Below are positions 9,140 to 17,715 of a stretch of 64,000 bases of DNA, piece by piece (within the stretch, counting starts at the first letter, position 1; each line of letters begins with the position of its first letter). The DNA lies in NCBI GenBank assembly GCA_948144175.1, contig CANXME010000532.1, positions 4,512,419 through 4,576,418 on the forward strand. Reading direction: 5' to 3'. A program made the position numbers and the translations under genes. The notes beneath the pieces are model-generated. The model saw only the letters and a list, made by a program, of their open reading frames with translations. It made no database searches and was not told where the DNA came from. This stretch comes from Closterium sp. NIES-65 (taxonomy: Eukaryota; Streptophyta; Zygnematophyceae; Desmidiales; Closteriaceae).

Positions 9140-9800
9140 TCCGCAATGGGGACCTGGCGGACCAGGGAGCGCTGGTCGTGGCGGTGGCCCACACCGTTGG
9201 GCGTCGCGTGGTGTCACTCCTCCTCCCTGCCTGTACGTTGTCCAGGCTGGCACTCGTTAGGGCCAGCCCCATGGCCGTCTTCACCCTCCGGATTAGTGCT
9301 TTGCGCAGCTTACAGACTGTCTCCGTGCTGAGTGTGGCTTTGACCCCTCTCGGGACTGTGCCCCGCTAGTTTGCTCTTGTGGCCTGGCGTTGTTTGAGAT
9401 GTCTGCAGTAGAGTTGCTTGATGCTTTGCAATCTGATTCGGGATGTATGATGATGCTGACTATAGTGCTCATGGATATGTTTGCTCGTGTGTTTGTAGTC
9501 TAGGGTCCTTGCCTGTTGCTAGTATATGTAATTGTGTTTCTAATCTAGGTGCTTGTGTAGTTACCAGCCCAGGTGTACATGCGGCTGATGCGTCACTCTC
9601 CTTCACGTTGGACTCTGGCATGTCTCAATGTTTCTTCCGCGACCATACGATTGTCACACTGCTACCTGCTCCGGTTCCGGTTGCCTGACTGATCTTACTT
9701 CAGGAGCTGCAGTGGCCGGCAGCTCTACCACTCTCCCATGCCCGGCTGTCCCCTCTGGTGTCCTCGCTGGTCTCCAGATCCCCTCGTTCTCTAGGAACTT
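9140..9800 (+). pseudogene. copia-C nucleocapsid and protease remnants
   Basis: At 9225-9320 the plus-strand translation resembles the copia-B knuckle region: CLYVVQAGTR, GQP, a His in place of the second Cys, then CFAQLTDCLRAE, with two stops. The protease follows at about 9590-9690 (SFTLDSGMSQCFFRD), where copia-B has FTLDSGASRSFFRD. Frameshifts and stops make it non-functional. Confidence 0.7.
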
Positions 9801-9812
9801 GGTGGGTGTGGG

Positions 9813-10063
9813 TGTCGCGTTATATATTAAATGTATATTTATAAGTTCCTGTAGCTTTAGCTTTAGTGTAGAAATGCCTTCTCACTGTTGATGGAGCACC
9901 TTCTCTTGTTTCTTTGCTATGTGTTTTTGCAAACCTATAGTGAAACCACCCTTTTAGCCAATCATCCCGCTCACGCTACTCTCGATACCCTTGGCCTAGG
10001 CTACTAAGCCTAGGCCCTAACTATACCCCAGTTACTAAGCTTAGCCTAGATTCTCATTGTGAC
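9813..10063. mobile_element. 251-bp insertion in copia-C pol, candidate solo LTR or MITE
   Basis: AT-richer than its surroundings, it starts TGTCGCGTT and is bounded by TGTGGG on both sides (9807-9812 and 10064-10069). Removing it with one flank copy joins coding for NLVGVG to PLRDLGVGTW, matching the copia-B alignment (NLVSGADLQDAGV). It contains the inverted-repeat-like CCTAGGCTACTAAGCCTAGG. The terminus is AC, not the usual LTR CA, so its class is open. Confidence 0.6.
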
Positions 10064-10069
10064 TGTGGG

Positions 10070-11160
10070 ACCCCTTCGAGACCTCGGTGTTGGCACCTGG
10101 TTTCGTCCGCACGAGCGTGTTGCAATCTGCGTGAACAGTGCCATTTGGTCGACTCTAGCCACTTTTCGCCGCGAGGCCCACTCAAGTCTCTTCACACTAC
10201 ACACTGCGTCTGCCCTAGTTGCTGTGCCTAGACAGGTAGCTACGCCTGGTCAGGTTGTTGCGGTGTGCTCCTGTCAGTCACTCTCCCACGCGACAGTCCT
10301 ATGGCACCACTGTCTTGGCCACCCGTCCCTCCCACTACTACGTAGCATGTTTAGCCAGCTCTTGTCACAGGTCTTCCGCGTGTCTTTGCGTCGCTCCCCC
10401 CGTCGAAGGTCGGCTGCGCGCCACTCCTCACTCCTCTTCCCTTCGCCCAGCCACCGCGTTCTTCCAGACTCTTCACTTGGACGTATGGGGCCCTGCCCCT
10501 CGCTCTGGGCCTGGGAGGGAAAGCTTCCTCCACGGAAGAAGTCAGACTTGCTTTCTACTCTGATCAGGTGGTTGCTTGCCACTAGTGCCACGCATGGTAA
10601 TCGTGTCGTGCGTCTCCACTCCGACCGTGGGGGTGAGTTTCGTTCTGACGTGCTTGCCGGGTTTTGTAGTGAGCAGGGCATCACCCAGTCTTGGACGCTT
10701 CTAGAGTCCCTACAGCAGAATGGGGTTGCTGAGCGCCGCATTGGCTTGGTCATGGAGATCGCCTTCACCTCCATGATCCACGCCTGTGTGCCCCATTTTC
10801 TGTGGCCCTATGAGGTTCGCTACGCTGCCTACCTGCTGAACCTCTAGCTTCGTGCCTCACGGCCAAAGGCTTCACCGACCAGTCTTTGGACCGTGTCCAC
10901 TAGTGTTGCGTCGGATTTCCATGTCTGGGGCTGCCTTGCACATGTCCGCAATACCTTTGCGGACAAGCTCTCAGCTAGCTCCCTCCCGTATGTCTTCCTT
11001 GGTTTTCGCGTGGACTCCTTTGACTTCGAATTTTACCACCCACCGCTCCACCAATTCCTTGACTCCCGTGACGTCTGCTTTGACGAGTCTGTGTCCTACT
11101 ATGTCCGCGACCCTCACCAAAGTCTCCCGGTTCCCCCCCCCCATCCCCTCTTTTTAGCTC
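10070..11160 (+). pseudogene. copia-C integrase
   Basis: HHCC region ATVLWHHCLGHPSLPLL at about 10288-10335, then a frame change (PCVEGRLRAT and TLHLDVWGP lie in another frame, 10400-10500). Back in the first frame are the catalytic RLHSDRGGEF and QQNGVAERRIG (10610-10740). The post-core segment (VWGCLAHVRN, YVFLGFRVDSFDFEFY, CFDESVSYY) lies at 10920-11105. Stops and at least two frameshifts are present. It is homologous throughout to copia-B integrase. Confidence 0.8.
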
Positions 11161-11743
11161 CTGCTCCTCCTCGTGCTCCTGCTCCTCTGGTACAACCTCC
11201 CCCCCAATCCCTGTCCTATCAGGTGTGTCTCACACTATCCCTCTCCCCGTGGTACCATGTCAGGTGTCTTCTCCTTCCCCACAATCGTCCTCACGGTCAC
11301 CGTAGCAGCTTTCGGCGCTATTGCGACAAGTTGCGCGGAACCTGGTGGTATTGGTGCTGGAGACACGGGCGCTGGAGGTGCTGGTTCTGAGGGAGTTGTT
11401 GTTGGAGGCCCGGGCGCTGGGTGTGCTGGTTCTGAAGGTGTTGGTGCTAGAGGCATAAGCGATAGGGCTGCTAGTTCTGCAGGTACTGGAGCTGGAGGTC
11501 CAAGAACTGGATGTGCTAGTTGTCGGGGTGCTGGAGCTGGAGGTACTAGCACTTGAGGTGCTAATTCTGGGGGTGCTAGATCTGGAGGCGCTGACACTGG
11601 TGGTGCTAGAGCTATTGGTGCTGGCGCTGGAGGTGCTAGTTTTGAGGAGGCTGTAGCTGGAGGCGCTGCTCTTTCGGTGCCTACTCCGCCTCCCCGCCGC
11701 TACCCGACGCATTTCCACGGTCTTCGTCGAGTGGAGCGCGAGG
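11161..11743 (+). other. Gly/Ala-rich linker remnant; RT and RNase H absent
   Basis: Pro-rich then Gly/Ala-rich repeats (GAGG-type) like the copia-B linker between integrase and RT. The next copia domain would be RT, but the 3' LTR starts at 11744, so about 2 kb of pol has been lost. Confidence 0.65.
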
Positions 11744-11875
11744 TGTCAAACTATAATGTATGTAAGTGTGTATTTTTGGTCTAGGTGGTGTACAATTCTA
11801 TTAGTCGTAAGGTTAGGTTTCCTGTATCTTTCCTGTTTGCTCATTCTTTAGTCATTCATTCTCACGTTCCTAGTT
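11744..11875 (+). repeat. copia-C 3' LTR
   Basis: TGTCAAACTATAATG start, then GTCTAGGTG, GGTTAGG and TCATTCTTTAGTCATTCATTCTC stretches that parallel the solo LTR at 3406. The right end is approximate because the terminal bases are diverged. Confidence 0.6.
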
Positions 11876-12026
11876 TGGCGACGGAGGTCCATGGTACCTA
11901 ATGAAAAAGAGTAAAACTACCAGAAAAAAAAACCAAACGCAACACCCTTAAAAATCCTCATCAAAATACCCAAACTGAACACCCAGTCAGGACACCCCAT
12001 CAACACACCCCATCCCGCACCCCATT

Positions 12027-12294
12027 TCACATTTGCGCATCCACCATATACAGGGCCTCCACCCAAAGAGCCCCACCCTCCTCCTCGACGTCGTCATTCT
12101 CCCGGTCCACCAAGTCCACATTCATCCCCCCCATAGAAGACGCCGCTCGAAGCAGGATGACACGAGCTTGTGCCTGTTGTAACGCTACCCCAATGAGCGC
12201 CTTCAGAGACCCAAAAAGATAAGCCAAAAACGAAAAGTCATCCTCCCGACAAGCCCCCCCGTGACATGGCTAGCCCCACGTGCGCATCCCCCTG
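12027..12294 (-). pseudogene. LINE C-terminal tail, frameshifted
   Basis: The frame carrying the endonuclease region stops at 12295. In the next register, MAYLFGSLKALIGVALQQAQARVILLRAA (12227 downward) resembles the C-terminal ALQ..NAR.ILR segment of such RT proteins. I infer a one-base indel between about 12228 and 12300. No poly(A) tract (T run on the plus strand) is visible at the element's 3' end. Confidence 0.5.
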
Positions 12295-13077
12295 TCATCG
12301 AAGCCACCGCCGGAAACGCCCGCCAAGACACCCCCACGTCTCTACTATCAAAGGAGTGAACTGCATGCCCCGGTTGCGTGCAAGCAGAGGCGCGTAATCA
12401 CTCGTTTTGGGACGCTCCCACTCCCTTGCCGCCACACCAATAGAACGACCGCACTGCCCTAGCAGAGATGGAGACAGCAATAGCGGGTCCGCGACGCTGA
12501 TCTCTAGAGCGTGAGCCTCCCCGGCCATTGGTCGTCGCACCGCCATGTCAACCCGCTTCCTCGGCAACACCACACTATCCTCCATCGTCACCACCCCCCC
12601 TGACACCTTAGAGATCCTTGCCACTGCAAATTTCACCTCATCATGCACCCGAGATGGACCGTGCTGGTGCTTGCATCTCAAGGCATGATGCGGGTCTGCT
12701 GGGTCAACATACGATGTGCCACAAACACACCTCCCCGCAACCTGCAGTTGCTGAATTGGGAGCCTGAGCCGTACAGCAGCAGCAATGCCCCACTCTGCCG
12801 CAGTGAATGTGAGATCTGAGTGAGCCGGGACCGCCGAAACCCATGCACCAGCCCCCGGGCCCTGAAGGGATGTGAAACGGGCCAGGGTGGCATCGTCACG
12901 AGCCTGGAGCTCCTCTACAGCCAACTGCCGCTGCCGCGTCTGGAAAAGTCGAAGAGGGGGAGCCGCTGTACACAGAGGTAAGCCCGGCATCTCCTGGCGT
13001 ATAGTCGCTGGCAGCTGCTCAATAGCCTTGGCAAACCAAGGATCAAGAAACTCCGCCCCTCCCGAGGTGGTGAGGTA
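12295..13077 (-). pseudogene. LINE zinc knuckle and restriction-like endonuclease region
   Basis: In frame with the RT ORF across the TAG at 13078-13080. Visible are a Cys/His cluster (CVCGTSYVDPADPHHALRC, then HGPSRVHDEV), a basic stretch KRVDMAV, and ALEISVADP. In R2-type elements a CCHC knuckle followed by a PD-(D/E)XK-like fold nicks the target. The Asp in RVDM and the Glu in ALEIS are candidate metal ligands. The assignment rests on order and motif shape, not a search. Confidence 0.6.
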
Positions 13078-14698
13078 CTATGCAAACATCGCTTCTTCCC
13101 CCGCCACCCCCAACTGTGCAACATCACGCGCGGCCTGCGCCCACCCACAAACATAGGACAGCGGGCTCAAAGAGGCCGCCGCCCTGATCCCAAACCCTCC
13201 GAGTCGCACAGGAAGATGCAGCTGCATGCGCGCGCGCCTAGACCAGTCGGGGTCCTGCTCCCAAGTGCCAGGTGGGAAAAGCTGCTCGAAGCAATCCTCC
13301 AGACAGCTGACCCGATCCCTAAAGGCCTCCACCACATCCGGACGCGGCGGCATAGTCCGGGCCAGGTACATCGGCCGTGCTGAAACTGCAATGGCGAGGA
13401 GATGTGAAGCCATCTCGGGGTGGTCAAGCAGGGGGAGCCATGGCAATGGCCCCTGCAACTGTCGAAGCCGCTCCCGTAATCGGGCCACCTCCCAATCCTC
13501 CTCCCCAATAGGTACGCCCACCACAGTGAGACCCTCCATCCGCTGCATCCCCAATGGCAGTGCCCGCTCCACATCCCCGCCTTCGCGCTCCCAAAACCGG
13601 CACTTGTGCGCCTGCACCTCCAGCCCCACCCACTCCAATCGCTCCCGCAGCACCCCAAAAGCCTCTAAGATCCTAGCCGCTGGTCCCAGGATATAGATAT
13701 CGTCCGCATAACTGAGGAAAAGTATGTCCCTGAACTCTCTAATCACCGACTCCATCACCTGCTGCTGCGTGAACGTAAAGAGAAAAGGGCCGAGCGGATC
13801 CCCCTGCCGCGAACCCCGTGCCGACTCAAGACTCTGTACAAAAGGGCCCGCTCGGAGGTACAGGTCGCTAGATGTCCCGTAGAAAACACGCAAGAATGGG
13901 ATCAACCCCGAGAAAGGCGACTCCCGCAGCCCCTCAAACATCGCATGACGGTGAAAAGAATTGAAGGCGTTCGCGACATCTATCTGCAGCGCACACCAAT
14001 CGGGGTGAGTGGCCAGCGCTGACCGGAAAGAATGAGTAAGAATCTCCACCCCAACCCTGGTGCCCGCTCCCAGGTGGTTGCACGGCAGAAAGTAGGAAGC
14101 CATCGCAGGACAGAGCGAGATGCAAAGAGCTCGAGCAAGGATATGCGGAAGCACCTCCCCAATTGCCACCGGCCGGACGTCGCCGTTAGGCTTGGAAAGC
14201 CCAACTAGGTTGGATGCGGCAAGCCAGGGCCGTGCCCGCTCGGGGACCTGTCCTGCCACCCATTGGTTGAACACCTCCAATAGGTGGAAAAGGCAGGAAG
14301 GTTCAGTGAGGAAGGTGTCGCGCAGATGCTCTGTGACCCACCCAGATGGCCCTGCTGCTGAAGCGCGAGCGGCTGTATGAATGGCTCTGGCCAGGACGCC
14401 GGTCGTCAGTAGAGGCCGCTGAGGAGCATCGACGGTGAAATCACGGACCCACTGTGGTACCTCGCCAGTGCTAGCAGGGTGCTTGTCTTGCAGCGACTGC
14501 ACCATGGCCTCAGACGGTCGCGCCAACTCTCCTGCTGTAAGGCAAGCCAATCCACGACTCCACTCTTCCACTTTACACCGAGCTCGGCAGCGTGACAGGC
14601 GGATGGCATCCGGGTCCTGGTCAGAGCAAGTGTAGGCGAGTGGACGAACTGCTGGCCGCGCCGCTGCCATGGCAGAGTCGAACAGCTCCCGCCACCTC
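13078..14698 (-). pseudogene. LINE reverse transcriptase
   Basis: 530 codons from the first Met at 14670, with homologous coding continuing upstream to 14698 where the TRIM begins. RT blocks in order: GPSGWVTEHL, LSKPNGDVRPVAIGEVLPHILARAL, ALQIDVANAFNS (first Asp), GSRQGDPLGPFLF, then the catalytic FLSYADDIYILGP. The thumb-like remainder reaches 13081. The YADD box and the GSRQGDPLGP motif are those of a non-LTR RT, unlike the YVDD of the copia elements here. It ends at TAG 13078-13080; the endonuclease region continues in the same frame. Confidence 0.88.
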
Positions 14699-14839
14699 TG
14701 TCAGTAGATCTGCACTATGGATGCCCGATTGATCCCGGAGAGGGTTACAGGCGCGTTCGCCTGGGAGGTTATGGGCGCACTGACCTGCTACTGAAACAAG
14801 CCCTTTTATCCCAATGGTCTAGTGGTTGGGATTCTGACA
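14699..14839 (+). repeat. TRIM 5' LTR (141 bp)
   Basis: TGTCAGTAGATC...GATTCTGACA. Contains a consensus Pol III A box, TGGTCTAGTGG, at 14815-14825 near its 3' end. Confidence 0.92.
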
Positions 14840-14880
14840 TGGTATCACAGCGGTCTCGGGTTCGATTCCCGGTGTATGCA
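14808..14880 (+). other. tRNA-Gly-like sequence spanning the TRIM LTR/internal junction
   Basis: A box TGGTCTAGTGG (14815-14825) lies in the LTR and B box GGTTCGATTCC (14859-14869) in the internal region, 33 bases apart, with a T-arm-like stem around TCGGG/CCCGG and a terminal TGCA. The 5' part CCAATGGTCTAGTGGT and the 3' part read like eukaryotic tRNA-Gly, but the middle is the primer-binding site and the acceptor stem does not pair. So it is tRNA-like and not a functional tRNA. Confidence 0.6.
14840..14853 (+). promoter_or_regulatory. TRIM primer-binding site
   Basis: TGGTATCACAGCGG starts at the first base after the LTR. One mismatch (C for G) to TGGTATCAGAGC. Confidence 0.8.
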
Positions 14881-14922
14881 CATGTAGGCCGTTGCCGCTG
14901 TGCTTAGTCCTGGGCCTCTCAG

Positions 14923-14932
14923 TGTGGGGGGG
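14923..14932 (+). promoter_or_regulatory. TRIM polypurine tract
   Basis: G-rich run (TGTGGGGGGG-like) directly before the right LTR. Confidence 0.7.
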
Positions 14933-15073
14933 TGTCAGTAGATCTGCACTGTGGATGCCCGATTGATCCCAGAGAGGGTTACAGGCGCGTTCGCCTGGGG
15001 GGTTATGGGCGCACTGACCCGCTACTGAAACAAGCCCTTTTATTCCAATGGTCTAGTGGCTGGGAATCTGACA
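14933..15073 (+). repeat. TRIM 3' LTR (141 bp)
   Basis: Same length as the left LTR, TGTCAG...CTGACA. It keeps the A box, but LINE coding sequence follows directly, so no B box lies behind it. Confidence 0.92.
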
Positions 15074-15485
15074 ACCTCCCCTCCCAGAACGCCCCCAGCC
15101 GCTCTATTATCAACGCCTTCTGACCTATGCTTGGCTTGGGAGGCACGGCTAGAATGAGGCGCGGAAACGCCAAGAGCAGGAGGGTAGCGGCTTCATCCCC
15201 TGGCCGGCTCTTCATATGCTTCAAGATGCAGCAGAGCGCGTCCAAGACCCCCGCCCGGGCCCGCTGTGGGATCCGGTGCACTGTCCTCCCTCCCACCGCC
15301 TCCACACTGAAAAATGCTTCCCAGTCCCATGAGGTAACCCCGGGCCATGCCTCGTCCCCAAAGTCCCGCGGCGTCGGTCTCTCCTGCGTGTCGGTCTCCA
15401 CCAGGGACGGGATCGAGCCAAGTGCCTGCGCGCGCCTCTCTGCCTCAGCCGCCCTGCATAGCCTCATGTGGTTCGCAACGGCCCC
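15074..15485 (-). pseudogene. LINE segment between zinc finger and RT
   Basis: The open frame from 15467 down contains DAFRG-free linker sequence: WPGVTSWDWEAFF, VHRIPQRARAGVLDALCC, then ALIIERLGAFWEGR at the TRIM edge. Crossing the TRIM continues as WRELFDSAMAAARP in the RT ORF. The frame shift of 2 caused by 380 bp is exactly cancelled on removal. There is no catalytic motif in this part. Confidence 0.75.
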
Positions 15486-16620
15486 TCACGTAGCGAACGT
15501 GTGAAAACACGTGTCACACGGAAAACGAGGGCATAGGAAAGGCGGTATGGGAGGCTCTCCGTCTTCCTCTGGCTCCTCCGCAGTCGCCATGGGAGTATCT
15601 AACTCCAAAAGTCGGCTCCACTCCACCAACTGCTGCTCCAGGTTGTCCATCAACTCCCCCCCTGGCCGCTGCTCTCCTTGGGATCCACCCGTCACACCTG
15701 ACTGCCCACCCGGCCGCTGCGTTCCCTGGGGTGCTCCAGTCACCCCCGGCTGCCCCCCTCGCTGCTGCTCTCCCTGGGGCCCTCTGATCGCCCCCGGCTG
15801 CCCCCCTTGCTGCTGCTCTCTCTGGGATGCTCCGGTCGCCGCCGGCTGCCCCCATCCCTGCTTCTCTCCCTGGGGTGCTTGGGTCACCCTCGGCTGCCCC
15901 CCTGACTGCTGCGCTCCCTGGGGTGCCCCGGCCACCCCTGGCTGCCCCCCTGGCTGCTGCTCTCCCTCGGGTGCTCGGGTCACCCCCGGCTGCCCCCCAG
16001 ACTGCTTCGCTCCTAGGGGTGGTCCGGTCAACCCCGGCTGCTTCCCTGACTGCTTTGCTCCCAAGGGTGCTCCGGTCAACCCCGGCTGCTCCCCTGGCTG
16101 CTTCGCTCCCAGGGGTGCTCCGATCAACACCGGCTGCTCCCCTGACCGCTGCGCTCCCTGGGGTGCTCCGGTCAACCCCGGCTGCCCCCCTGACTGCTGC
16201 GCTCCCTGGGGTACTCCGGTCGACCCCGGCTGCCCCCCTGGCTGCTTCGCTCTCAGGGGTGCCCCGGTCTCCCCCGGCTGCCCCCCTGGCTGCTGCTCTC
16301 CCTGGGGTGCTCCGGTCAACCCCGGCTGCTCCCCTGGCTGCTTCGCTCCCAGGGGTGCTCCGGTCAACCCCGGCTGCTCCCCTGACCGCTGCGCTCCCTG
16401 GGGTGCTCCGGTCAACCCCGGCTGCCCCCCTGACTGCTGCGCTCCCTGGGGTGCTCTGGTCGACCCCGGCTGCCCCCCTGGCTGCTTCGCTCTCTGGGGT
16501 GCCCCAGTGACCCCTGGCTGCCCCCCTGGCTGCTGCTCTCCCTGGAGTGCCCGGGTCGCCCCCGGCTGGCCCCCATCCCGCTGCCCTCCCTGTCGTCGCC
16601 CCCTTAGGCGCCGTGCCCGC
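15486..16620 (-). pseudogene. LINE minisatellite-coded region and CCHC zinc finger
   Basis: From the copia-B edge downward, about 18 imperfect 16-residue units of the type QPGLTGAPQGAQQSGG, then an acidic segment (AEEPEEDGEPPIPP) and a zinc finger. CDTCFHTFAT, a TGA stop (15486-15488), then GAVANHMRLC together give C-x2-C-x13-H-x3-C if the stop is read as one residue. A single nonsense change therefore sits inside the finger. The position, N-terminal of RT, matches the DNA-binding fingers of R2-like elements (inference). Confidence 0.75.
15680..16600. repeat. 48-bp coding minisatellite, copy block 1
   Basis: Unit about CTGCTGCTCTCCCTGGGGTGCTCCGGTC plus 20 bases on the plus strand. Almost all units are 48 bases (16 codons), so the minus frame is kept. 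Separated from block 2 (23640-24160) by the copia-B insertion. Confidence 0.85.
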
Positions 16621-16755
16621 TGTCAGAACATTATAGCTTATATATTTGTGTAGGCTATAGTGGGGTATCCCATAGGGGGTACAACCCAATCAGGGTTTCC
16701 TATATGTACTCACTTCATTCATAGTTCATTCATTCTCGTTCTAGTTTCTTTCACA
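16621..16755 (+). repeat. copia-B 5' LTR (135 bp)
   Basis: TGTCAGAACATTATAGC...TTTCACA. A TATATATTT stretch near 16639-16647 is the likely promoter element. Confidence 0.95.
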
Positions 16756-16769
16756 TGGTATCAGAGCGG
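16756..16769 (+). promoter_or_regulatory. copia-B primer-binding site
   Basis: TGGTATCAGAGCGG directly after the LTR: an exact match to the initiator-Met tRNA complement. Confidence 0.92.
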
Positions 16770-17715
16770 TTACGCTCTCGGCCTGTGGGTACTACTGCTT
16801 CCGCTGCTACATGCTCTGTCGCACGCCCCGTGGCGTGCGACGCATTGCGCGCGGCGATTTGCACTTTGGCGCGCGCCTCGGGGCGCGCGGCCTCTTTCTT
16901 TTCTGGCGCACCGCCCGTCCCGGCCCCTAGCCGCCCGCGCGCCGCCCGTCCCGGCCCCTAACCGTACGTGCGCCGCCCGTCCCGGCCCCTTAGACGCCCG
17001 CGCGCCGCCCGTCCCGGCCCTTAGACGCCCGCGCGCCGCTCGTCCCGGCCCTTAGCCGCCCGTCCCGGCCCTTAGACGCCCGCGCGCCGCCCGTCCTGGC
17101 CCCTAGCCGCCCGCGCGCCGCCCGTCCTGGCCCCTAGCCGCCCGCGCGCCGCCCGTCCCGGCCCTTAGCCGCCCGCGCTCCGCCCGTCCCGACCGCGCGC
17201 CGCTGCTCCAGCCCGTCGACGCCCGTGAGCCGCCCGTCCCGGCCCCACGCCGCTCGTGCGCCGCCCGTCCCGGCCCCGCGCCGTCGTCCCGGCCCCCACT
17301 CCGCCCGTGCGCCGCCCGTCCTGGCCCCACGCCGCCCGTGCGCCGCCCGTTCCGGCAGCGCGCCGCCGTCCCGGCCCCACGCCGCACGTGCACCGCACGT
17401 CCCGGCCCCACGCCGCCCGTGCACCGCGCGTCCCGGCCCCGCACAGCTGCCCCGGCCCGTCACCTGCTGCATTGCCGAGCCGCCCCCCCCACTGAGCCGC
17501 CGAGCAGCCCAGCAGCCGAGCCGTAGCCGAGCCGCTGAGCAGCCCAGCAGCCGAGCGCAGAGCAGCCGAGCCGCCCGAGCCGCCCGAGCCGCCCAAGCCG
17601 CCCGAGCCGCCCGAGCCGCCCGAGCCACCCAAGCCGCCGAGCCGCCGAGCCGCCCGAGTCGCCCGAGCAGCCGAGCCGCCCGGGTCGCCCGAGCCGCCGA
17701 GCCGCAGTTACTGCA
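16770..17715 (+). repeat. copia-B leader with two tandem arrays
   Basis: From 16905 to about 17460, imperfect units of GCCGCCCGTCCCGGCCCC plus spacer (about 28-30 bases). From 17465 to 17710, short GAGCCGCCC units of 9-10 bases. Non-coding on both strands despite several low-complexity ORFs. The GAGCCGCC motif is shared, reverse-complemented, with the copia-A leader; the long GGGGCC array of copia-A is not present here. Confidence 0.85.

Larger units (their letters stand above)
3040..11875 (+). mobile_element. decayed Ty1/copia element copia-C, nested with a gypsy element
   Basis: On the plus strand it holds a GC-rich leader (3040-3841), gag pieces (3842-4229 and 8583-9025), zinc-knuckle and protease remnants, a frameshifted integrase and a Gly-rich linker, then a 3' LTR at 11744. 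Reverse transcriptase and RNase H are missing. Insertions are a solo LTR (3406-3537), a gypsy element (4230-8577) and a 251-bp insert (9813-10063). The left boundary is uncertain. Confidence 0.75.
14699..15073 (+). mobile_element. 375-bp TRIM (miniature LTR retrotransposon) inside the LINE RT
   Basis: Two 141-bp direct repeats (TGTCAG...CTGACA) flank a 93-bp internal region. TGGTATCACAGCGG follows the left repeat directly (primer-binding site), and a GTGTGGGGGG tract precedes the right repeat (polypurine tract). ACCTC is duplicated at 14694-14698 and 15074-15078. There is no coding capacity. The two LTRs differ at 7 positions (about 5%). All hallmarks of a terminal-repeat retrotransposon in miniature are present. 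Confidence 0.92.

Noticed and set aside
11895-11935. A-rich stretch as LINE poly(A) tail
   Set aside because: The LINE is on the minus strand, so its tail would be a T run on the plus strand; this A run has the wrong polarity.
14808-14880. A functional tRNA gene
   Set aside because: A and B boxes are good, but acceptor-stem halves do not pair and the anticodon-arm region is a primer-binding site inside an LTR element with target duplication.
15511-16653. Long plus-strand Cys/Pro/Gly-rich ORF (380 codons)
   Set aside because: Antisense of the 48-bp LINE minisatellite; periodicity keeps several frames open.
16755-17500. Leader sequence as a hidden capsid gene of copia-B
   Set aside because: No reading resembles the capsid of copia-A or copia-C; only tandem repeats.
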